Assembly: GCA_034436555.1 (NCBI GenBank) | Contig: DAOTUU010000020.1 | Location: 1 to 64,000, forward strand | Origin: JAFMJV01 sp034436555 | Lineage (GTDB): Bacteria; Chloroflexota; Limnocylindria; Limnocylindrales; CSP1-4 | Length of the DNA stretch: 64,000 nucleotides | Direction: 5' to 3' | Shown: piece by piece, positions 1 through 8,296 of the stretch | Layout: each line of letters starts with the position of its first letter | Numbering within the stretch: the stretch's first letter is position 1 | Position numbers and translations under genes: made by a program | The notes under the pieces: generated by a model | Seen by the model: the letters and a program-made list of their open reading frames with translations, nothing else | The model's database searches: none | What the model was told of the DNA's origin: nothing

Positions 1-357
1 GCGCTCGCCGTCCTGCTTCTGACCGCCTGCTCGGGGAGCTCCGGCGGCGGCGCCACGCGCCTGCTCCACTACCAGCGGGTCCAGGCCAACGGGATGGTGG
101 AGCAGCTGGACATCCACAGCGACGGCCGGGTGGAGATGCGCCACGGCGAGGTGCTGGAGCGGCTGACCCTCTCGGCCACGGACCTGGCACGCATCAAGGA
201 CGCGCTGGCCAAGCCGATCCCGACCGGTGCGCCGGAGGACTCGCTCGCGCGCTCCCTGGAGCTCGCGGACGGCACGGTGGTCACGGCGCCGAGCCCCGAC
301 GCCGGCACGGTCACGGCGCTCCTGGAGCAACTGCTGAACGGCCACATGCTCCATTGA
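1..357 (+). CDS. lipoprotein, 3' part (5' end outside window)
   Basis: The frame is open from base 1 to the TGA at 355-357, so the true start lies upstream. The first visible residues are a hydrophobic stretch ending in LLTAC followed by SGSSGGG. This is a lipobox with the lipidated Cys and a flexible Ser/Gly linker, so the protein should be an exported lipoprotein. The remaining ~100 residues are a small soluble domain with no motif I recognise. It lies 64 bases upstream of lgt, whose product would lipidate it. An internal ATG at 94 exists, but starting there would delete the signal peptide. Confidence 0.7.
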   Translation, partial: ALAVLLLTACSGSSGGGATRLLHYQRVQANGMVEQLDIHSDGRVEMRHGEVLERLTLSATDLARIKDALAKPIPTGAPEDSLARSLELADGTVVTAPSPDAGTVTALLEQLLNGHMLH

Positions 358-421
358 CCCGGGCCCCGTCTGAGCTGCGGGGGCGCCTCAGGATGGTTCC
401 CCGCCCCCGGGTCCCCATCCG

Positions 422-1255
422 ATGATGCCCGCCCTCCTGGACCTGGTGCCGCCGTCCGGCATCCCCATCGGGCCGTTCCACATCGGCTTCTACGGCCTGG
501 GGTATGTCGTCGCGGTCAGCGTCCTGCTGTGGGTGAGCGCGCGCGAGGCGCCGCGGCGGGGCATCGACCCGAGGCGGGTCACGGGTGCCCTCGTGACCGT
601 CGCGGTGTGTGCCCTCATCGGCGCGCGGCTGTACCACGTCATCGACCAGTGGGCGGTGTACGCCCGCGACCTGCCGGCGATCGTGCTGCCGCCCTACTCC
701 GGGCTCGGGCTGTACGGCGGCATCGCGGGGGCGGTCGTGGGCATCGCCATCGAGGCGCGCCGTCACGGCGTGCCGCTGTGGCGGGCGCTGGACGTGGTGG
801 TGCCGGGGACGCTGTTCGCCCAGGCGATCGCGCGCTGGGGGAACTGGTTCAACCAGGAGCTGTACGGACCCCCCGCCGACCTGCCGTGGGCGATCCCCAT
901 CGACTGCGCCCACCGCGTGCCGCAGTACCCCTGCGACGCGTTCCCGGTGGCGACCACCGGGTTCCATCCCCTGTTCCTGTACGAGTCGGTGCTCGACGTG
1001 GCCGGCGGGCTCATCGCGCTGGTGCTCTCCCGGAGGGTCGGTGGCCTGCGCGACGGTGACCTGGCGTGCTTCTGGATGATCTGGTACGGCGGGACGCGAC
1101 TGCTGCTGGAGACCTTCCGGTCGGGCTGGAACTGGACGATCCTGGGCGTCCCGACCGCGATGCTCGTGGGCGCGGCCCTCATCGTCCTGGGCGTCGCGCT
1201 GATCGCCCGCCGCCACGCCCGGCCCTCATCCGATTCGACCGCGGCGGACGCCTGA
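422..1255 (+). CDS. lgt: prolipoprotein diacylglyceryl transferase
   Basis: Lgt transfers diacylglycerol from phosphatidylglycerol to the lipobox cysteine of prolipoproteins in the inner membrane. The 277-aa length fits the family. Hallmarks are the GARLYH segment (about 68-72), the YSGLGLYGG loop (92-100), the Lgt signature as ARWGNWFNQE (137-146) and a late HPLFLYES motif, set among about seven hydrophobic segments. The start is one of two adjacent ATGs (422 or 425). A second, degenerate member of this family occurs at 45687-46613. Confidence 0.95.
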   Translation: MMPALLDLVPPSGIPIGPFHIGFYGLGYVVAVSVLLWVSAREAPRRGIDPRRVTGALVTVAVCALIGARLYHVIDQWAVYARDLPAIVLPPYSGLGLYGGIAGAVVGIAIEARRHGVPLWRALDVVVPGTLFAQAIARWGNWFNQELYGPPADLPWAIPIDCAHRVPQYPCDAFPVATTGFHPLFLYESVLDVAGGLIALVLSRRVGGLRDGDLACFWMIWYGGTRLLLETFRSGWNWTILGVPTAMLVGAALIVLGVALIARRHARPSSDSTAADA

Positions 1256-1361
1256 CGGCGCGCCCGGCCGGGCCCCGGCCGTGACGACCCGGGGCGCCCG
1301 CGCCGGCTCCCCATCGGCCCGCCCACCGGCCCCGCTGCGTCGCCCGGGCGCCGGTAGGGCG

Positions 1362-1367
1362 TATGCT
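1362..1367 (+). promoter_or_regulatory. -10 box (TATGCT) of near-leaderless cystathionine beta-synthase mRNA
   Basis: TATGCT ends nine bases before the ATG at 1377 and no Shine-Dalgarno sequence is present, so transcription should begin within a few bases of the start codon. The same geometry recurs at many genes in this window. Confidence 0.5.
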
Positions 1368-1376
1368 CGGGGTCCC

Positions 1377-2792
1377 ATGCAGTACGCCGAATCGATCCTC
1401 GACCTGGTCGGGGAGACGCCCCTCGTCCGGCTCACCCGCGTCACCCGCGATCTGGGGCCGACCGAACGCCAGCCGCTGCTGCTGGCCAAGCTGGAGGCGC
1501 TCAACCCGGGCGGCTCCGTGAAGGATCGCATCGGCCTGCCGATGATCGAGGCCGCCGAGCGGGCCGGCCTGCTGAAGCCCGGTGGGACCATCATCGAGCC
1601 GACCAGCGGCAACACCGGCCACGGCCTGGCGATCGCCGCCGCGCTCAAGGGATACCGCTGCGTCTTCGTGATGGCGGACAAGCAGTCCGCCGAGAAGCAG
1701 CAGCTGCTGCGCGCGTACGGCGCGGAGGTGGTGCTGTGCCCCACGAACGTGGCGCCCGAGTCGCCCGAGTCCTACTACTCCGTGGCGCGCCGGCTGGCGC
1801 GGGACATCCCTGGCGCGTTCCAGCCGGACCAGTACCACAACATGGAGAACCCGCGCGCCCATGAGCTGTCCACCGGCCCCGAGATCTGGCGCCAGACCGA
1901 CGGCCGCATCACCCACGCGGTGTTCTCCGCGGGGACGGGCGGCACGATCAGCGGCTCGGGGCGGTACCTCAAGGCGCAGAACCCGGGGGTCGTCGTGGTG
2001 GGCGCCGACCCGGAGGGCTCGGTGCTGTCAGGGGACGTCGCGCGGCCGTACCTGACGGAGGGCGTGGGCGAGGACTTCTTCCCCGGCACGTATGACCCGT
2101 CGGTGGTGGACCGCTGGGTGCGCGTGTCGGACCGCGACGCGTTCCATGCCGCACGGCGGCTGACCCGCGAGGAGGGCATCCTGGCGGGTGGCTCCTGCGG
2201 CACGGCGCTGGTGGCCGCGCTCAGCGTGGCGCGCGAACTGACCGAATCGGGCGCAGGTCCGGATGCCGTGGTGGTGGTGCTGCTGCCCGACAGTGGCCGG
2301 CAGTACCTGTCCAAGATCTACAACGACGAGTGGATGCGGGCCAACGGCCTGCTTGGCTCGCAGGCCGGGGTCGACCGGGTGGGTGCTGTGCTCGCGGCCC
2401 GCCACCACGGTCCGGAGCTGCCCTCGGTGATCCTGGCGCGCACCACGGATACCGTGGCGGCGGTCATCGACACGCTCCAGCGGTACGGCGTCAGCCAGCT
2501 GCCCGTGACCGAGCGTGACGACCATGCGATCGAGGGCATCGTGGGGTCGATCGACGAGCGCGGGCTGCTGGAGCGGGCGTACCGCGACCCGTCCGTGGTG
2601 GAGCGGACCGTGGGCGAGGTGATGCTCCGGCCACTGCCGCAGATCGCGGCCGAGGCATCCCTGGACGACGCGTTCGCGGTGCTGTCCGGTGGCGCCGCGG
2701 CGCTCGTGGTGGTGGCGGGCGGACGTCCGTCGGGCGTGCTCACCAAGCTCGACCTGCTGGAGCACCTGGCGCATCGGTCGGGGCGAGAGTAG
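1377..2792 (+). CDS. cbs: cystathionine beta-synthase / cysteine synthase with CBS domain pair
   Basis: This is a PLP enzyme of the beta-replacement family. It condenses serine (or O-acetylserine) with homocysteine or sulfide. The N-terminal catalytic domain has NPGGSVKDR with the PLP lysine at about K49, TSGNTG at 76-81 and a later GTGGTISG phosphate loop. Residues ~345-471 form two CBS modules of the kind that bind adenosyl ligands. The 471-aa length matches bacterial Cbs. The ATG at 1377 is chosen because it starts at the MQYAESILDLVGETPL block and has a -10 box just upstream; the longer open frame from 1281 adds only low-complexity sequence. A trans-sulfuration partner lies at 33516-34745. 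Confidence 0.9.
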   Translation: MQYAESILDLVGETPLVRLTRVTRDLGPTERQPLLLAKLEALNPGGSVKDRIGLPMIEAAERAGLLKPGGTIIEPTSGNTGHGLAIAAALKGYRCVFVMADKQSAEKQQLLRAYGAEVVLCPTNVAPESPESYYSVARRLARDIPGAFQPDQYHNMENPRAHELSTGPEIWRQTDGRITHAVFSAGTGGTISGSGRYLKAQNPGVVVVGADPEGSVLSGDVARPYLTEGVGEDFFPGTYDPSVVDRWVRVSDRDAFHAARRLTREEGILAGGSCGTALVAALSVARELTESGAGPDAVVVVLLPDSGRQYLSKIYNDEWMRANGLLGSQAGVDRVGAVLAARHHGPELPSVILARTTDTVAAVIDTLQRYGVSQLPVTERDDHAIEGIVGSIDERGLLERAYRDPSVVERTVGEVMLRPLPQIAAEASLDDAFAVLSGGAAALVVVAGGRPSGVLTKLDLLEHLAHRSGRE

Positions 2793-2819
2793 GGAGCGGG
2801 TCGCCCGCCGATCGGGCCC

Positions 2820-3410
2820 GCCGGGGTCCGCCGGGGCCCTCCGCCGCTCGCCGCCGCCCCGATCGGTCGACATGTCGTCCGCCGCCCGGCATGGGGTGGC
2901 CGCCCGGCATGGGGTGGCCGCCGCCGCCGCTCGCCGCCGCCCCGATCGGTCGACATGTCGTCCGCCGCCCGGCATGGGGTGGCCGCCGGGGTCCGCCGGG
3001 GCCCTCCGCCGCCCGCCGCCGTCCCGGGCGGTCGACATGTCGTCCGCCGCCCGGCGCGGGGTGGCCGCCGGGGTCCGCCGGGGCCCTCCGCCGCCCGCCG
3101 CCGCCCCCATCGGTCGACATGTCGTCCGCCGCCCGGCATGGAGTGGCCGCCCGGCATGGGGTGGCCGCCGCCGCCGCCCGCCGCCGCCCCGGGCGGTCGA
3201 CATGTCGTCCGCAGCCCGGCGTGGGGTGGCCGCCCGGGCTCCGCCGCCGCCCCGGGCGGTCGACATGTCGTCCGCAGCCCGGCATGGGGTGGCCGCCGGG
3301 GTCCGCCGGGGCCCTCCGCCGCCCGCCGCCGCCCCGATCGGTCGACATGTCGTCCACCGCCCGGCGCGGGGCCCACCGCCCGGCGCGGGGTCCACCGCCC
3401 GGCGCGGGGT
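2820..3410. repeat. ~82-bp tandem array with seven CGACATGTCG palindromes
   Basis: Seven exact copies of the 10-bp palindrome CGACATGTCG start at 2868, 2951, 3033, 3115, 3198, 3261 and 3343, so spacings are 83, 82, 82, 83, 63 and 82. Between palindromes lie two alternating unit types. Type A carries a GGGGTCCGCCGGGGCCC block; type B doubles the CCCGGCATGGGGTGG block. One unit (3198-3260) is shortened by about 20 bp. The 82-bp period is not a multiple of three, so the long open frames across it are not coding. It begins directly after cbs. Confidence 0.85.
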
Positions 3411-3540
3411 GGCCGCCCAGCCCCCACGCCACCCAGCCCCCACGCCGCCCAACCCCCACGCCGCCCAACCCCCACGCCACCCAACCCCACGCCACCCCAC
3501 CCCCCGCGCCCCCAACCCCCCGCGCCCCGAACCCCCACGG
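3411..3540. repeat. C-rich minisatellite upstream of pckA
   Basis: Imperfect short units of the type CCCAACCCCCACGCC repeat over about 130 bases, with almost no G on the top strand. The complementary strand has many runs of three to five G and could form G-quadruplexes. The tract ends just before the presumed pckA promoter. Confidence 0.75.
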
Positions 3541-3546
3541 CGGTGG

Positions 3547-3576
3547 TAGCATCCTCCGAACGGATCCATGTTCGGA
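3547..3576 (+). promoter_or_regulatory. pckA -10 box and operator-like inverted repeat
   Basis: TAGCAT at 3547-3552 resembles the -10 boxes elsewhere in the window. Just after it, TCCGAAC (3555-3561) and GTTCGGA (3570-3576) form perfect 7-bp arms around an 8-base spacer containing GGATCC. The position at about +1 to +25 suits a repressor site or a 5' UTR hairpin. Function is inferred. Confidence 0.4.
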
Positions 3577-3677
3577 CCGCGGAAGCCGACTCCCGGGGCG
3601 CCTGCCCCGGTGACGCGCGGCCGGTCCCCAATCATGCCGGGCCGCGAGTGCGTGGGCCGGCTGAGGAGGGACGCTCC

Positions 3678-5267
3678 ATGACGGCATCCACCACGGGCAG
3701 CACCGACCACACTCCCCGGCTCGGCAGCGAGCGCCACGCGAACCTGTCCCCCGCCGAGCTTTACGAGCACGCCGTCCGCCGCGGCGAGGGCGTCATCGTC
3801 GATGGTGGTCCCCTCGTCGTCCGCACCGGTCGGCACACCGGTCGCTCGCCCCAGGACAAGTTCATCGTCGACGAGCCCGCCATCCACGACAAGGTGTGGT
3901 GGGGCGGCTTCAACAACCCCATCTCCATCGAGCGCTACGAGGCGCTGCGCGCGCGCATCTTCAAGCACCTCGAGAGCAGGGAGCTGTTCGTCCAGGAGGG
4001 CTTCGTGGGCGCCGATCCGGCCTACCGGCGGTCGCTGCGCGCCTACACCGAATCGGCCTGGGCGAGCATCTTCTGCGACAACCTGTTCATCCGGCCGCGC
4101 GCCGGCGACCTCGATGGCTTCGAGCCGAACTTCACGATCATCGACGCGCCCAGCTTCAAGGCGGACCCGGCGCGCGACGGCACCCGATCGGAGACGGTCA
4201 TCCTGGTCAACCTGACGCGCCAGGAGATCATCATCGCGGGCACCGAGTACGCGGGCGAGATCAAGAAGGGCGCCTTCGGGATCATGAACTTCCGCCTTCC
4301 CGACGAGGGCGTGCTGCCCATGCACAGCTCCGTCAACGTGGGCGCGGACGGCCGGGTGGCCATCTTCTTCGGCCTGTCGGGCACCGGCAAGACCACGCTG
4401 TCGGCGGACCCGGAGCGGACCCTCATCGGCGACGACGAGCACGGCTGGGGCCCGGACGGCGTGTTCAACTTCGAGGGCGGCTGCTACGCCAAGACGATCC
4501 GCCTGTCGCACGTCTACGAGCCGGACATCTACTCCACCACCCGGCGCTTCGGCACGATCCTGGAGAACGTGGTCTACGACGATGCGACGCGCGTCCTGGA
4601 CCTGGACTCCGAGGCGATCACCGAGAACACCCGCGGTGCGTTCCCGCTCCACTTCATCAGCAACTCGTCGGACACGGGCGTCGCCGGCCATCCGTCCAAC
4701 GTGATCTTCCTGACCGCCGACGCGTTCGGGGTGCTGCCGCCCATCAGCCGCCTGTCGCGCGACCAGGCGATGTACCACTTCATCAGCGGATACACCGCCA
4801 AGCTGGCGGGCACCGAGGTGGGGGTCCGGGAGCCGAGCGCCACCTTCTCGCTGTGCTTCGGCGCCCCCTTCATGCCCCGCCATCCCGCGGTCTACGCGCG
4901 CATGCTGGGCGAGAAGCTGGACCGCCACGGGGTGCCCGTGTGGCTGGTCAACACCGGCTGGACCGGCGGGCCGTACGGCGTGGGCGAGCGGATGAACATC
5001 AAGCTCACCCGGAACATGGTGCGCGCCGCGCTGAACGGGGACCTGGACGGCGTGGAGACGGTGACCGACCCGGTGTTCGGCGTGGAGGTGCCGGTGCACG
5101 TCCCGGGGGTGCCCGACGAGGTGCTCCAGCCCCGAGGCACGTGGGCCGACGCCGCCGCCTACGACGCGCAGGCGAGCCGACTGGCGGCGATGTTCGTGGA
5201 GAACTTCAAGCGCTTCGAGGACAGCGTGGAGCCCGCGATCGTGGCCGCCGGACCGCGCGTCCGATGA
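3678..5267 (+). CDS. pckA: phosphoenolpyruvate carboxykinase (ATP)
   Basis: PckA converts oxaloacetate plus ATP to PEP plus CO2, the entry step of gluconeogenesis. The 529-aa product shows the RTGRHTGRSPQDKF substrate-binding segment near the N-terminus, the P-loop GLSGTGKTT (232-240) and the metal-binding IGDDEHGW (250-257), all typical of the ATP-dependent rather than the GTP-dependent family. The ATG at 3678 follows GAGGAGGG at good spacing. The frame stays open upstream through the repeat array, but that is repeat sequence, not protein. The gene follows a C-rich minisatellite and a hairpin-forming leader. Confidence 0.95.
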   Translation: MTASTTGSTDHTPRLGSERHANLSPAELYEHAVRRGEGVIVDGGPLVVRTGRHTGRSPQDKFIVDEPAIHDKVWWGGFNNPISIERYEALRARIFKHLESRELFVQEGFVGADPAYRRSLRAYTESAWASIFCDNLFIRPRAGDLDGFEPNFTIIDAPSFKADPARDGTRSETVILVNLTRQEIIIAGTEYAGEIKKGAFGIMNFRLPDEGVLPMHSSVNVGADGRVAIFFGLSGTGKTTLSADPERTLIGDDEHGWGPDGVFNFEGGCYAKTIRLSHVYEPDIYSTTRRFGTILENVVYDDATRVLDLDSEAITENTRGAFPLHFISNSSDTGVAGHPSNVIFLTADAFGVLPPISRLSRDQAMYHFISGYTAKLAGTEVGVREPSATFSLCFGAPFMPRHPAVYARMLGEKLDRHGVPVWLVNTGWTGGPYGVGERMNIKLTRNMVRAALNGDLDGVETVTDPVFGVEVPVHVPGVPDEVLQPRGTWADAAAYDAQASRLAAMFVENFKRFEDSVEPAIVAAGPRVR

Positions 5268-5331
5268 CCGGCACCACCACGGACCCGTCCAGGCCATCCA
5301 TGCCGCTCTCCCCGGCGTCGGCGGCGATCCG

Positions 5332-5658
5332 ATGAGTGAGACCACCCGCTTCGCCGACCTGCTGGCGGAGGCGCCCATCCCGGCCCGGGGCATCCTCAGC
5401 CAGACGCTGTCCGACGCCGATGGCGTGAGCCTCATCCTGTTCGCGTTCGCGGCGGGGGAGGAGCTGTCAGAACACACCTCCGCGCGGCCCGCCATCGTGC
5501 ACCTGCTCCAGGGCGAGGCCGACTGCACCGCGGGCGGTGAGGCGTTCACCGGCGGGGCGGGGACGTGGTTCCGGATGGCGCCCGGGACACCCCACTCCAT
5601 CCGCGCCCGGACCGGCCTCGTGATGGCGCTCACGCTGCTGCCCCGCCCGGCCCGCTGA
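5332..5658 (+). CDS. small single-domain cupin protein
   Basis: This 108-aa protein fits the small cupin_2 beta-barrel family. The first conserved motif appears as a G-E-E-L-S-E-H segment (H about residue 48) and the second as a GTWFRMAPGTPHSIRA segment (about 80-95). PGTPH is the usual end of cupin motif 2. Such proteins bind a metal and often act as stress or regulatory cupins; the substrate cannot be read from sequence. It starts 65 bases after pckA and may be cotranscribed. It ends before a bidirectional hairpin. Confidence 0.8.
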   Translation: MSETTRFADLLAEAPIPARGILSQTLSDADGVSLILFAFAAGEELSEHTSARPAIVHLLQGEADCTAGGEAFTGGAGTWFRMAPGTPHSIRARTGLVMALTLLPRPAR

Positions 5659-5782
5659 GGACCCCGCCCGACGCGTCGCGGCCCGGGGTCAGCCGGGGAC
5701 GACGCCCCCGGCCCTCGACGCGGATCCGGGCTGATGTGCCGCCGCCTGCCGTCCGGTCCTTCTGATCCGTCCCTGGAATCGA

Positions 5783-5818
5783 CGTTCCCCGCTCCGGCAT
5801 GGGCCCGAGCGGGGAACG
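5783..5818. terminator. bidirectional hairpin terminator
   Basis: CGTTCCCCGCTC (5783-5794) pairs perfectly with GAGCGGGGAACG (5807-5818) across a 12-base loop. It sits between the convergent cupin and membrane-protein genes. There is no long T-tract, as is common at this GC content. Confidence 0.6.
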
Positions 5819-5864
5819 CGGTGTCGCGATGGTGCGCGATCGGCGCCCGGTCACACCGGGCGGA

Positions 5865-6347
5865 TCACATCCCGGGAGCGCCCTTGGCGTTGGCCGCGGC
5901 GTTGGCCTTGGCCAGGTTCTCCAGCGCCTCTCGCTGCTCCGGGGTCAGCCGGGACATCTCGTTCTTGACGAACGCCTGCTGGACGCCGGGGTAGCTGAGG
6001 TAGATGAACACGAACCCGGCGAGCAGCCAGGGGATCGTCTGCGCCTCGTAGGTGGACCCGAACAGCAGCGCGAAGAAGCCCCAGATGAGCGTGAACAGGC
6101 TGATGAAGATGCCGAACTGGACGGCATACGCACGCAGGTTCCAGAAGCCCGCGGACACCCAGAGCCAGATGGCCGCCATGATGAGCGCCCACAGGGCGGC
6201 ACCCCACTGCGCCTCCTGGAACGACACCGACTTGCCGATGAAGTCGAACCTGAGGATGCCCAGGTAGACGAGCATCTGGTAGATCTGTGCGAGCCCGGCG
6301 AGGAACGTCGCGCCCGCGAGCAACATGACCCCGATGGGCCGCTTCAT
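5865..6347 (-). CDS. four-helix membrane protein, unknown function
   Basis: This is a 160-aa protein with four predicted membrane spans separated by short loops (about 7-30, 45-70, 75-100 and 105-125). A charged C-terminal tail contains LTPEQREALENLAKANAAAN, a likely amphipathic or coiled-coil helix. I do not recognise a named family with certainty; it resembles short DUF-type integral membrane proteins of high-GC bacteria. The ATG at 6347 is preferred because AGGAGGGA lies eight bases before it; an upstream ATG at 6368 lies before this ribosome site. A TACCAT -10 box lies further upstream near 6425. Confidence 0.65.
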   Translation of the reverse strand: MKRPIGVMLLAGATFLAGLAQIYQMLVYLGILRFDFIGKSVSFQEAQWGAALWALIMAAIWLWVSAGFWNLRAYAVQFGIFISLFTLIWGFFALLFGSTYEAQTIPWLLAGFVFIYLSYPGVQQAFVKNEMSRLTPEQREALENLAKANAAANAKGAPGM

Positions 6348-6580
6348 CGTGGACTTCCCTCCTGTCATGCTCGGTCAAACCGGGGTGGCCGGTCGGCGTA
6401 CCCCACATGCCGAGTCCGGCCGGATGGTAGCGCACCGCGTGCTGCTTGGCGGGAGTGAGGGCGTAGGACGCCTCTGCCGACGTGTGGTTCAGGATGGATC
6501 GAGCAGGGCCCGGTCCGGCGCGATCCGTGCGCGACCCAGCCCGGCCTCGACCGGGCGCGACCCAGCGCCATGTGCAGGCG

Positions 6581-6740
6581 ATGCACCACTGGGCGGTCGG
6601 CGCCCGTTCCTCTCCCGTCCTGACCACCGGATGGTCCGCCCCATGCACCGATCGGCTGCCAAGGTGGCAGATGGTGCGCCGGACGCACCGATCGACCGAC
6701 GGGGCCATTCCTGGTCACCCCCGCCCGCCCGGTGGTGCAT
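6581..6740. repeat. 160-bp inverted-repeat element, copy A (MITE-like)
   Basis: The element is bounded by ATGCACCACTGGGCGG (6581-6596) and CCGCCCGGTGGTGCAT (6725-6740), which are inverted repeats with one mismatch. A second copy of exactly the same length lies at 31141-31300 and aligns without gaps at roughly 70% identity by eye. No open frame spans it convincingly. It fills most of the 460-base gap between the membrane protein and tryptophanase-like genes. No clear target-site duplication is seen, so mobility is only inferred. Confidence 0.65.
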
Positions 6741-6809
6741 CCGGCTGACCAGGCACGGCGGCCTCGACCAGGCGCGGTGGGCCACCCCCGGACGCCCGGA
6801 TCGCCAGAC

Positions 6810-8183
6810 CTACCCCAGCGGCTCGAACCGGGCGGTGAAATGACGGAGCGCGGGCGGCTCCGACACGATGCGGCAGCCGCGCAGCTCCCGGGCGCGGTCC
6901 GCGACACGCCGCGCGACCTCGATCGTGTAGTCGATGTGCGACTGGGTGTACGTCCGGCGCGGGATGGCGAGGCGGACGAGTTCGAACGGTCCGGGCGATT
7001 CGGTCCCATCCGGACGCCGCCCGAACATCACCGAGCCGATCTCGCAGCCGCGCACGCCACCCTCCTCATACAGCGCGCACGCGAGCGCCTGGCCGGGATA
7101 CTCGAGCGGCGGGATGTGCGGCAGGAGCGCCGCGGCGTCCAGGTACACGGCGTGCCCGCCGATCGGTCGGATCACCGGCACCCCGGCGGCGTGCAGGGCC
7201 TCGCCCAGGTACTCGGTCGAGCGGATCCGGTAGCGCAGGTAGTCCTCGTCCACCACCTCGGCCAGGCCCTGCGCGATCGCCTCGAGATCCCGGCCGGCCA
7301 GGCCGCCGTAGGTCGGGAACCCCTCGGTCAGGATCAGCTGGGTCCGGCAGCGCTCGGCCAGCGCGTCGTCATCCATGGCCAGCCAGCCGCCGATGTTCGC
7401 CATGCCGTCCTTCTTGGCGCTCATCGTCATGCCGTCCGCAAGCGCCGCCATCTCACGCACGATGTCGGGGATGGGCCGGTCCGCGTGACCCGCCTCGCGC
7501 TGCTTGATGAACCAGGCGTTCTCCGCGAACCGGCACGCGTCCAGGAACAGCGGCAGGCCGTACCGGTCACAGACCCCGCGCACCGCGATGAGGTTCGCGA
7601 GCGACACCGGCTGGCCGCCCATGGAGTTGTTGGTGACGGTCATCATCACCACGGGCACGCTCTCCGGCCCCACCCGCTCGATGAGCGCCACGAGCGCGTC
7701 GACGTCCATGTCCCCCTTGAAGGGGAGCAGTTCGCCCGGCGGGTGGGGCGGCGTGAGGTCCACCGCGGCGGCGCCCGTCGCCTCCACGTTCGCGCGCGTC
7801 GTGTCGAAATGCGCGTTGGATGGCACCGTCTTCCCCATCCCGCCCACGACCGAGAACAGGATGCGCTCCGCGGCGCGTCCCTGGTGGGTGGGGATGATGT
7901 GCCGGAACGGGAACAGCTCGTGGACGGCGTCCCGGAAGCGGAACCAGGATGGCGACCCGGCATACGACTCGTCGCCGTGCTGGACGGCCGCCCACTGGTC
8001 GCGGCTCATGGCGCCGGTGCCGGAGTCGGTCAGCAGGTCGATGAGCACGTCATCCGCGTGGAGCGCGAACAGGTTGTGCCCGGCGGCGGCCAGATGGTCG
8101 ACGCGCTCCTGACGGGTGGACATCCGGATCGGCTCGACCGAGTGGATCCGGAACGGCTCGATGATCGTGCGGTAACCGTCCAT
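6810..8183 (-). CDS. tryptophanase / tyrosine phenol-lyase family beta-eliminating lyase
   Basis: This fold-type I PLP enzyme cleaves an aromatic L-amino acid to the free aromatic, pyruvate and ammonia. The 457-aa protein carries the family's IPTHQGRAAERIL block (about 97-110), the NNSMGGQP segment (185-192), the DACRFAENAWFI stretch (215-226) and the PLP lysine in GMTMSAKKDG (K257/K258). I cannot separate tryptophanase from tyrosine phenol-lyase by eye. The ATG at 8183 has TACCAT (8191-8196 on the complementary strand) seven bases upstream, implying a leaderless mRNA. A longer frame only reads into 14-bp tandem repeats. Confidence 0.85.
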   Translation of the reverse strand: MDGYRTIIEPFRIHSVEPIRMSTRQERVDHLAAAGHNLFALHADDVLIDLLTDSGTGAMSRDQWAAVQHGDESYAGSPSWFRFRDAVHELFPFRHIIPTHQGRAAERILFSVVGGMGKTVPSNAHFDTTRANVEATGAAAVDLTPPHPPGELLPFKGDMDVDALVALIERVGPESVPVVMMTVTNNSMGGQPVSLANLIAVRGVCDRYGLPLFLDACRFAENAWFIKQREAGHADRPIPDIVREMAALADGMTMSAKKDGMANIGGWLAMDDDALAERCRTQLILTEGFPTYGGLAGRDLEAIAQGLAEVVDEDYLRYRIRSTEYLGEALHAAGVPVIRPIGGHAVYLDAAALLPHIPPLEYPGQALACALYEEGGVRGCEIGSVMFGRRPDGTESPGPFELVRLAIPRRTYTQSHIDYTIEVARRVADRARELRGCRIVSEPPALRHFTARFEPLG

Positions 8184-8190
8184 GGGACCG

Positions 8191-8196
8191 ATGGTA
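8191..8196 (-). promoter_or_regulatory. -10 box (TACCAT) of leaderless lyase transcript
   Basis: TACCAT on the minus strand ends seven bases before the ATG at 8183, and no Shine-Dalgarno sequence is visible. Confidence 0.5.
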
Positions 8197-8199
8197 GGC

Positions 8200-8249
8200 C
8201 ACGCCGGCGATGCCACGCCGGCGATGCCACGCCGGCGATGCCACGCCGA
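8200..8249. repeat. 14-bp tandem repeat
   Basis: CACGCCGGCGATGC is repeated about 3.6 times immediately upstream of the lyase -10 box. Copies start at 8200, 8214, 8228 and 8242. Each unit contains the GCCGGC palindrome. Confidence 0.8.
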
Positions 8250-8296
8250 CCACGACCGCGCCCCGACCACACGGGCACCACCCGACCCAAGGATCA

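Noticed and set aside
2689..3613. Open frames of Pro/Arg/Gly-rich peptide across the tandem array
   Set aside because: The repeat period is 82-83 bp, so the same DNA is read in shifting frames; all frames are open because stops are rare at this GC content.
2028..5633. Very long open frame on the minus strand across the repeat array and pckA
   Set aside because: It is a by-product of high GC: it is antisense to the well-defined pckA and cbs genes, changes composition at each gene border, and shows no domain.
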